Positions 8,201 through 11,182 of a stretch of DNA of 11,182 nt are shown here, piece after piece. How positions within the stretch are numbered: position 1 is the stretch's first letter; every line of letters begins with the position of its first letter. The notes beneath the pieces are model-generated. The model worked only from the letters and a program-made list of their open reading frames with translations. It was not told the origin of the DNA and ran no database searches. Location: contig CAAFXX010000450.1 in assembly GCA_900767075.1 (NCBI GenBank), positions 1 through 11,182 of the forward strand. The letters run 5' to 3'. Position numbers and translations under genes: made by a program. Source of the stretch: Bacteroidales bacterium. Lineage in GTDB: Bacteria; Bacteroidota; Bacteroidia; Bacteroidales; Muribaculaceae.

Positions 8201-8603
8201 TTGAGCTGAGGTCCTGGATATCGTTTACGTCGACAGTGGAGATTGCGCCTGTGAGATGAGCTTTTTTCTGTGTGCCGTAACCGACAACCACCACTTCGTC
8301 GAGTGACTGGGAATCCTCTTTCATCACTATGGTTGTCTTGCTGAAATCGGAAACTTTCAGCGGGGTATAGCCGATATATGTGATTTCAATACTCTTTCCC
8401 TTGGGGACATTGATGGTGAATTTACCGTCGAGGTCTGTCACGGCGTAAAGTTTAGTGCCGGGCACCTTGACAGTAGCTCCGATGAGGGGTTCGTCGTTGC
8501 TGTCGACCAGCGTGCCTGTATAGGCGATATCCTGGGCAGAGGCGGAGGCTCCTGCCAATACGGCAGCCGCTGAGATACATAAAGTTGATATGTAGCGTTT
8601 CAT
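5256..8603 (-). CDS. SusC/RagA-family TonB-dependent outer-membrane transporter
   Basis: A TonB-dependent importer of oligosaccharides across the outer membrane, 1115 residues from the ATG at 8601-8603. The frame extends to a TTG at 8613-8615, but the ATG is preferred because it puts a normal signal peptide (MKRY..., cleavage after ASA at residue 23) at the very start. Domains in order: a carboxypeptidase-D-regulatory-like beta-sandwich (about 24-97, with DEPLIGATVKVPGT and DLDGKFTINVPKG), the EVVVVGYGTQKK segment (103-114), a plug domain (to about 246, with EPLFVIDGF and the conserved SVLKDAAAAVYGARAANGVI), and a 22-strand-type barrel ending in NFSF with the terminal Phe usual for outer-membrane barrels. 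No STN signalling domain precedes the beta-sandwich, so it probably does not drive an ECF sigma/anti-sigma cascade. It begins 26 bp after the upstream lipoprotein gene and ends 12 bp before susD. Confidence 0.96.
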   Translation of the reverse strand: MKRYISTLCISAAAVLAGASASAQDIAYTGTLVDSNDEPLIGATVKVPGTKLYAVTDLDGKFTINVPKGKSIEITYIGYTPLKVSDFSKTTIVMKEDSQSLDEVVVVGYGTQKKAHLTGAISTVDVNDIQDLSSSNVASSLSGLVNGLGVSGGDARPGEPARLSIRGSDNLSDIGGGSQEPLFVIDGFIYPNDVRVGNSNHNAGSVAFNNLDPADIESISVLKDAAAAVYGARAANGVILVTTKRGKIGEPVISYSGSVGWTDEVSRPKMLDAYSYGRLYNAVAAADPLSTTLNNRTDLFQLDELRAMSGLNYDLLDQYWKTGFTQKHSVGVNGATEKVNYNASISYFDQDGNLGKLDYSRWNYRAGVDVTLKKWIKASLQISGDYSNKTKPLNKVGGSNSEKDYRVLLTRPRYIPESVNGMPIAAYGPSNSKVDPNQDYSFYTLQDLGDYSNDKDNSLNINTALELDFGFWKPLTGLKARFSYAKNITNSKNNEFGSSYNLYYMSDRAGSGSHLYTPIPGEEDAYNALLTESNFLLANNGAPIANGDANGYVSRNMSRSDNYQINFNLNYARQFGEHSVNALFSIEKSEFESEYLFGRVTDPLSFGGNQSNTVGPNSESSTTFFRAESGTLSYIGRINYAYADKYLVEFLLRSDASTKFAPKNYWGTFPSLSLGWVVSQEKWFADNVNWCDYLKIRGSFGLTGRDNTEYWQWMQTYGADKDKGPVFGTGTTEIAGSQIVLNKNNQAINPDAHWDKSYKMNFGIDWNVLRSRLSFTIDGYYNWDRDMLIAYNASVPGTVGATSAKTNIGKMDSWGVEFSATWRDNVGDFRYRATLNTGYSDNKVLFLDWTRENAYRQIHYGSRTDIGTWGMQCIGMFRSFQDIEEYFAKNNITSYMGMTKDKVRPGMLIYKDIRGAQNADGSYGGPDGVVDKEIDQVLLSNRSNPYHITLNLQGSWKGLSLTAQLGASWGGYSFVPGQALKPDNSLEAQNMPSFWNPDNMFVYNDIYDAAGNLVMSQNRDAYYPNLAYSSVNSVTSSFWRVSGTRINLNRLTVAYTLPSQWTKKIGVNNVRLSLTAQNLCSFYNPYPDNFMDPMAGGYGTYPNLRKFNIGLNFSF

Positions 8604-8629
8604 GTTGGTGTTCAAGATTTTAAGCTGAA

Positions 8630-10117
8630 TTATTCAAACCAGCGGGGATCGCCGATCATATTTTGGGATGCGTAGGAAGCTTTCGGCTTGAAATTGACGC
8701 CGCCGTTTTCCTTTGTAAGGTCAAGCTCAATGTTTACCGGACCCGTGAAATCGGGATTCTCCTCAGTGGCATACGGGTTGCCGTTAGTATCCTTGCGACC
8801 GCCCACGTCGTTGGAGTTGACGGGGTTGGTTATGCCGCATATCGTGTTGAACGAAGTGTAACGATTGATGTTGTTGTGCATGTACTGATAGAGACGGAAC
8901 ACATCATAGAAGATACAGTGGTCTATGCGCACGGTGATGGCGTTGGTCTGAGGCATCTGATTGGCGAAATCCTTGCCTGAGAAAGTCTTGGAGAACGTGC
9001 AGTTGGAGATTTTATGCTCTGAAACTTCACCGGTGCCGAAAATTTTCTCCGGACGTGCGTTCGACTGGTTGGCGTAACGGATGAAATATGCCTGGTCGTT
9101 GTCGACGATATTGTAGATCGTGCTGTTCGAAATCGAAAGGTTCTTGAAGAGACCGTTCTTTCCTTCATGGAGATTGAGGAATGTCATGGAGGTCGCATTG
9201 TTGAGCTGTATCAGACAGTTTTCGATGCGGAAGTCGCGAAGGCTCCAGGGGGTCTTATTGCCGTAGATAAAGGATTTGGGAAGATTCTTGACCTTGACAT
9301 CCTCGAACGAAACCGGGTCTTCGATTATGTATCCAGTCTGGTTCGCTCCGAGAGCCTTGTAGCCGAGAGCCTCGATCGAGATGGTCTCGCTCGGAGTGTC
9401 GGAGAGGAGCAGAAGGGCATCGGCTGTGGCATTGGTGCAGTCGAAGTTGATCCATTTGACCTTAAGTCCTGCCTGTGTGGTGATGGCTGCCTCGTTGTTG
9501 ACCATGACTGTAGGATGGCTTCCTTTGTTTCCGCGGAAAGTAGCCTTGCGCAGACCGAAATCAAGCACGCCGTCGAGCTGATATGTCGCGCCCCCCTCGA
9601 GCTCGAAGCCGATTTCGTCGGTGCCCGGATTTTCAGCCAGATAATTGTTTATGAACTGTGAAATTTCTGTGCCTGCGGGTACGGTTGTTGCAGGAAGCAT
9701 AGTCTCATATGCATACACGGAAGCCGATTCTGCATCTTTGTTGTTATACTTCGGATTTCCGAGAGTCTTGATGCTGACCTCATACTTGGTGTCTTCAAGA
9801 CGCGGGAAAGTCAGGGAGCATCCGTCGAGGATACTGTCATTGACGACTTTCACGGGATCAGACGGGTTATCGACTATGGCTACATTGCAAAGGTAACCCC
9901 CTGCGCCATATACAACAGGCCATTTGACATTGACGCTCTCTGTACCGTCAGGGTTCATGATGGCCGAGAAAGATTCGTCGGTGAGAACCGGCGACTGCAG
10001 CGTGGTGTTTGTCACGCCACCTGAGAAGCGTTCGCTGTCGTCAAGACCCTGGGCGCAGGATGCCAGGGTTAGAGCCGCCAGAGAAGCAACCCAGATCCGG
10101 GTGATTCTTAAATTCAT
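8630..10117 (-). CDS. Surface lipoprotein with DUF4957 and DUF5123 domains, probable pectin-binding protein
   Basis: A 495-residue lipoprotein encoded immediately upstream of susC. The signal peptide ends in the lipobox LASC, with Cys21 at codon 10055-10057, followed by an acidic AQGLDDSE segment consistent with surface export. Residues about 40-140 look like a fibronectin type III-type beta-sandwich (WPVVYGAGGYLCNVAIV, then KYEVSIKTLG). Residues about 165-495 look like successive beta-helix rungs (IIEDPVSFEDVKVKN, FRIENCLIQLNN, LSISNSTIYNI, ISNCTFSKT, RIDHCIFYDVF). The ending IGDPRWFE is the C-terminal signature I associate with DUF5123, which often follows DUF4957 in pectin-locus lipoproteins. 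I infer a SusE/SusF-like glycan-binding role rather than catalysis, since I see no lyase or hydrolase residues. The ATG at 10115-10117 is chosen because it gives a good signal peptide. A 196-bp gap precedes it, so it may be the first gene of the susCD transcript. Confidence 0.85.
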   Translation of the reverse strand: MNLRITRIWVASLAALTLASCAQGLDDSERFSGGVTNTTLQSPVLTDESFSAIMNPDGTESVNVKWPVVYGAGGYLCNVAIVDNPSDPVKVVNDSILDGCSLTFPRLEDTKYEVSIKTLGNPKYNNKDAESASVYAYETMLPATTVPAGTEISQFINNYLAENPGTDEIGFELEGGATYQLDGVLDFGLRKATFRGNKGSHPTVMVNNEAAITTQAGLKVKWINFDCTNATADALLLLSDTPSETISIEALGYKALGANQTGYIIEDPVSFEDVKVKNLPKSFIYGNKTPWSLRDFRIENCLIQLNNATSMTFLNLHEGKNGLFKNLSISNSTIYNIVDNDQAYFIRYANQSNARPEKIFGTGEVSEHKISNCTFSKTFSGKDFANQMPQTNAITVRIDHCIFYDVFRLYQYMHNNINRYTSFNTICGITNPVNSNDVGGRKDTNGNPYATEENPDFTGPVNIELDLTKENGGVNFKPKASYASQNMIGDPRWFE

Positions 10118-10313
10118 GATATAGGTAGTATTAGTTGGTTTGTAAAAAAATCAGCTTATAAATCGTGTCTTTATAATATTTCTGCTTGCGTATTTTCGGG
10201 CGTCCCCGAATTGCAATAGTTGAGTTTTCAAGGTCAGGTGACTATCTAACGGGTCTTAAGCCAGGATATTATCAGCAATTGATCAAGATTCCTTAAGAAA
10301 TTATAAAAAATCA
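10118..10313 (-). promoter_or_regulatory. Leader region upstream of the lipoprotein-susC-susD operon (candidate promoter/operator)
   Basis: A 196-bp AT-rich gap between the isomerase-fold gene and the lipoprotein gene, the longest gap in the window apart from the one holding the MITE. It is the likeliest place for the main PUL promoter. Visible elements are a 6-bp-stem hairpin (10195-10210), a TTGATCAA palindrome (10279-10286) and an AT-rich stretch at about 10156-10181 in the usual distance range for a promoter. I did not find the Bacteroidota consensus TTTG with TAnnTTTG at proper spacing, so no promoter is placed precisely. The isomerase gene ends in tandem TGA codons (10314-10316 and 10311-10313), and I see no strong terminator after them, so read-through is possible. 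Confidence 0.4.
10195..10210. other. Short perfect hairpin TTCGGG-CGTC-CCCGAA
   Basis: Six-base arms TTCGGG (10195-10200) and CCCGAA (10205-10210) flank a 4-base loop. It stands out as a GC-rich stem in an AT-rich gap and lies about 78 bases upstream of the lipoprotein ATG. It could be an operator half-site pair or a structure in the mRNA leader. There is no T-run on either side, so it is not a typical terminator. Confidence 0.35.
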
Positions 10314-11182
10314 TCAATCGTTCTGAAACACCTTCTTAAGATGTGCGATATTCTTTCCGAAATTTCCTTTCACGTTACGGACATCCCTGGCATCGCGCGA
10401 GCGTTCGACAACAAGCCATCCTGACCAGCCCATTCCGTCGAGAATGCGTTTTATGGCGGGAAGGTCGACGGCAGGATCATTGTCGAGGGTATGGCCGTCG
10501 GTGTTGGAAATGTGGATCTGGCAGATGTTGTCGCTTCCGAGCTTACGCATGTCTTTTGCTACGTCGAGTCCTTGTTCGATTGCCGATTGCACTGAATAAT
10601 AAATCTTGACTCCGGGAGAATCAATCTCCTTGAGAAGGCGTTTGTTTTCCTTTGCGGAAAGGGGAGTGCGGATTCCGATCACAGCTCCGTCGGCTTCAGC
10701 CATGGTCCCGGCAACATGCAGACGCTTCACAAGTTCGGAGCGTGCGGGCCCCGGTTTTGTCCAGTCTTCCTTGATTCCGCCGAGAGGCAGGAAGGCTACT
10801 TTCGCGCCCATTGCCCTCATTGTCGAGAGACAGTCCTCTACAAGTGCTTTGTAATTATGATGAGTGAGGAAGGATTGCCCGTAGAACCCGGACATGGCAA
10901 CGGAAGGAACGGGAATCTGCAGGCTGTCGCTCGTGCGACGGAATAACTCGCGGAAATGGGCATGGTGGAATTTGTTGTCAAACGTGTCGCGTTTGCCGAG
11001 CCCACCGACATCCATTTCCACGCCGTCGGCATGGATATCTTTGGAAAGTTGAAATTCGCCGAGTTTCTGACGTTTCAGCATCATCCAGTCGCAAGCAGCT
11101 ATCCTGTACCTAGGAGTTGCCGCCTGTGAGCATATTGGTAAAGTGTTCAACAACGTAAATAACAGAACCAATATAAACCTAC
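10314..11182 (-). CDS. Exported sugar isomerase/epimerase-fold (TIM barrel, AP_endonuc_2-like) protein, 5' end missing
   Basis: The frame is open to the right edge. The only in-window start near the edge is a TTG at 11169-11171 that falls inside a hydrophobic segment, so the true ATG probably lies just outside. Counting from that codon, 285 residues follow. The N-terminus (RFILVLLFTLLN..., ending CSQA near residue 17) looks like the later part of a Sec signal peptide, so the protein is probably periplasmic. Family features are GVEMDVGG (50-57), AKVAFLPLGG (123-132), QIHISNTDG (218-226) and GWLVVERSRD (251-260), the pattern of xylose isomerase-like TIM barrels. H220 and E256 match two usual metal ligands, but the expected Glu is R168 (GIRT) and the expected Asp/Asn region is YYS193. 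The substrate is unknown, and an exported protein is unlikely to use sugar phosphates. Some exported members of this fold are reported to act on 3-keto sugars, which is only a possibility here. Confidence 0.8.
   Translation of the reverse strand, partial: RFILVLLFTLLNTLPICSQAATPRYRIAACDWMMLKRQKLGEFQLSKDIHADGVEMDVGGLGKRDTFDNKFHHAHFRELFRRTSDSLQIPVPSVAMSGFYGQSFLTHHNYKALVEDCLSTMRAMGAKVAFLPLGGIKEDWTKPGPARSELVKRLHVAGTMAEADGAVIGIRTPLSAKENKRLLKEIDSPGVKIYYSVQSAIEQGLDVAKDMRKLGSDNICQIHISNTDGHTLDNDPAVDLPAIKRILDGMGWSGWLVVERSRDARDVRNVKGNFGKNIAHLKKVFQND

Noticed and set aside
7620..8204. A 194-codon plus-strand open frame antisense to the SusC plug region.
   Set aside because: The opposite strand encodes the conserved plug motifs, and the antisense product resembles no known family.
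10195..10210. The short GC hairpin as a terminator of the isomerase-fold gene.
   Set aside because: It lies more than 100 bases beyond the stop codon and is followed by AATACGC rather than a T-run on the transcribed strand.
11169..11171. TTG as the true start of the isomerase-fold gene.
   Set aside because: The frame stays open upstream to the window edge with Arg-Phe-Ile before it, and starting there would remove the charged beginning of the signal peptide. The start most likely lies outside the window.

Overview
The window is part of a polysaccharide utilisation locus (PUL) from a member of the Bacteroidales. The evidence is an adjacent SusC-like TonB-dependent transporter and SusD-like lipoprotein, start codons preceded by A/T-rich sequence without Shine-Dalgarno motifs, and families (DUF4957/DUF5123, DUF3826) that I know mainly from Bacteroidota glycan loci. 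The moderately high-GC coding sequence with AT-rich gaps, and the signal-peptide style, would suit a Muribaculaceae-like gut bacterium; the genus is a guess. The probable target is pectin (homogalacturonan or the rhamnogalacturonan backbone), because the locus carries a PL1-type pectate lyase, a second beta-helix protein and DUF3826.

All seven genes are on the minus strand, so transcription runs from high to low coordinates. At the right edge is a secreted sugar-isomerase-fold (TIM barrel) protein whose 5' end lies outside the window (10314-11182). A 196-bp gap follows. Then come a surface lipoprotein with DUF4957/DUF5123 beta-helix repeats (8630-10117), the SusC-like transporter (5256-8603), the SusD-like glycan-binding lipoprotein (3063-5243), a 134-bp spacer with a strong GC-rich hairpin, the secreted PL1 pectate lyase (1189-2928), and a DUF3826 protein (510-1187) starting one base after the lyase stop. 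A 241-bp gap then separates these from the start of another exported beta-helix protein cut off by the left edge (1-268).

Inferred working model: the lyase and the beta-helix protein cut pectin, the DUF4957/DUF5123 lipoprotein and SusD capture the fragments at the surface, and SusC imports them. The SusC-like protein has no N-terminal signalling (STN) domain, so control is probably by a regulator outside the window; no HTCS, sigma or other regulator gene is present here.

The least ordinary structure is the 241-bp gap at 269-509. It contains a 195-bp sequence with 19-bp terminal inverted repeats (17/19 matching) flanked by a TAA direct repeat, which looks like a miniature inverted-repeat transposable element (MITE). 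Removing it would leave about 43 bp between the two genes, so it appears to have been inserted into a compact operon. Other points of interest are the hairpin between susD and the lyase, and the exported isomerase-fold protein that seems to have lost two of the four usual metal-ligand positions. I found no RNA genes, CRISPR arrays, integrases or defence genes.
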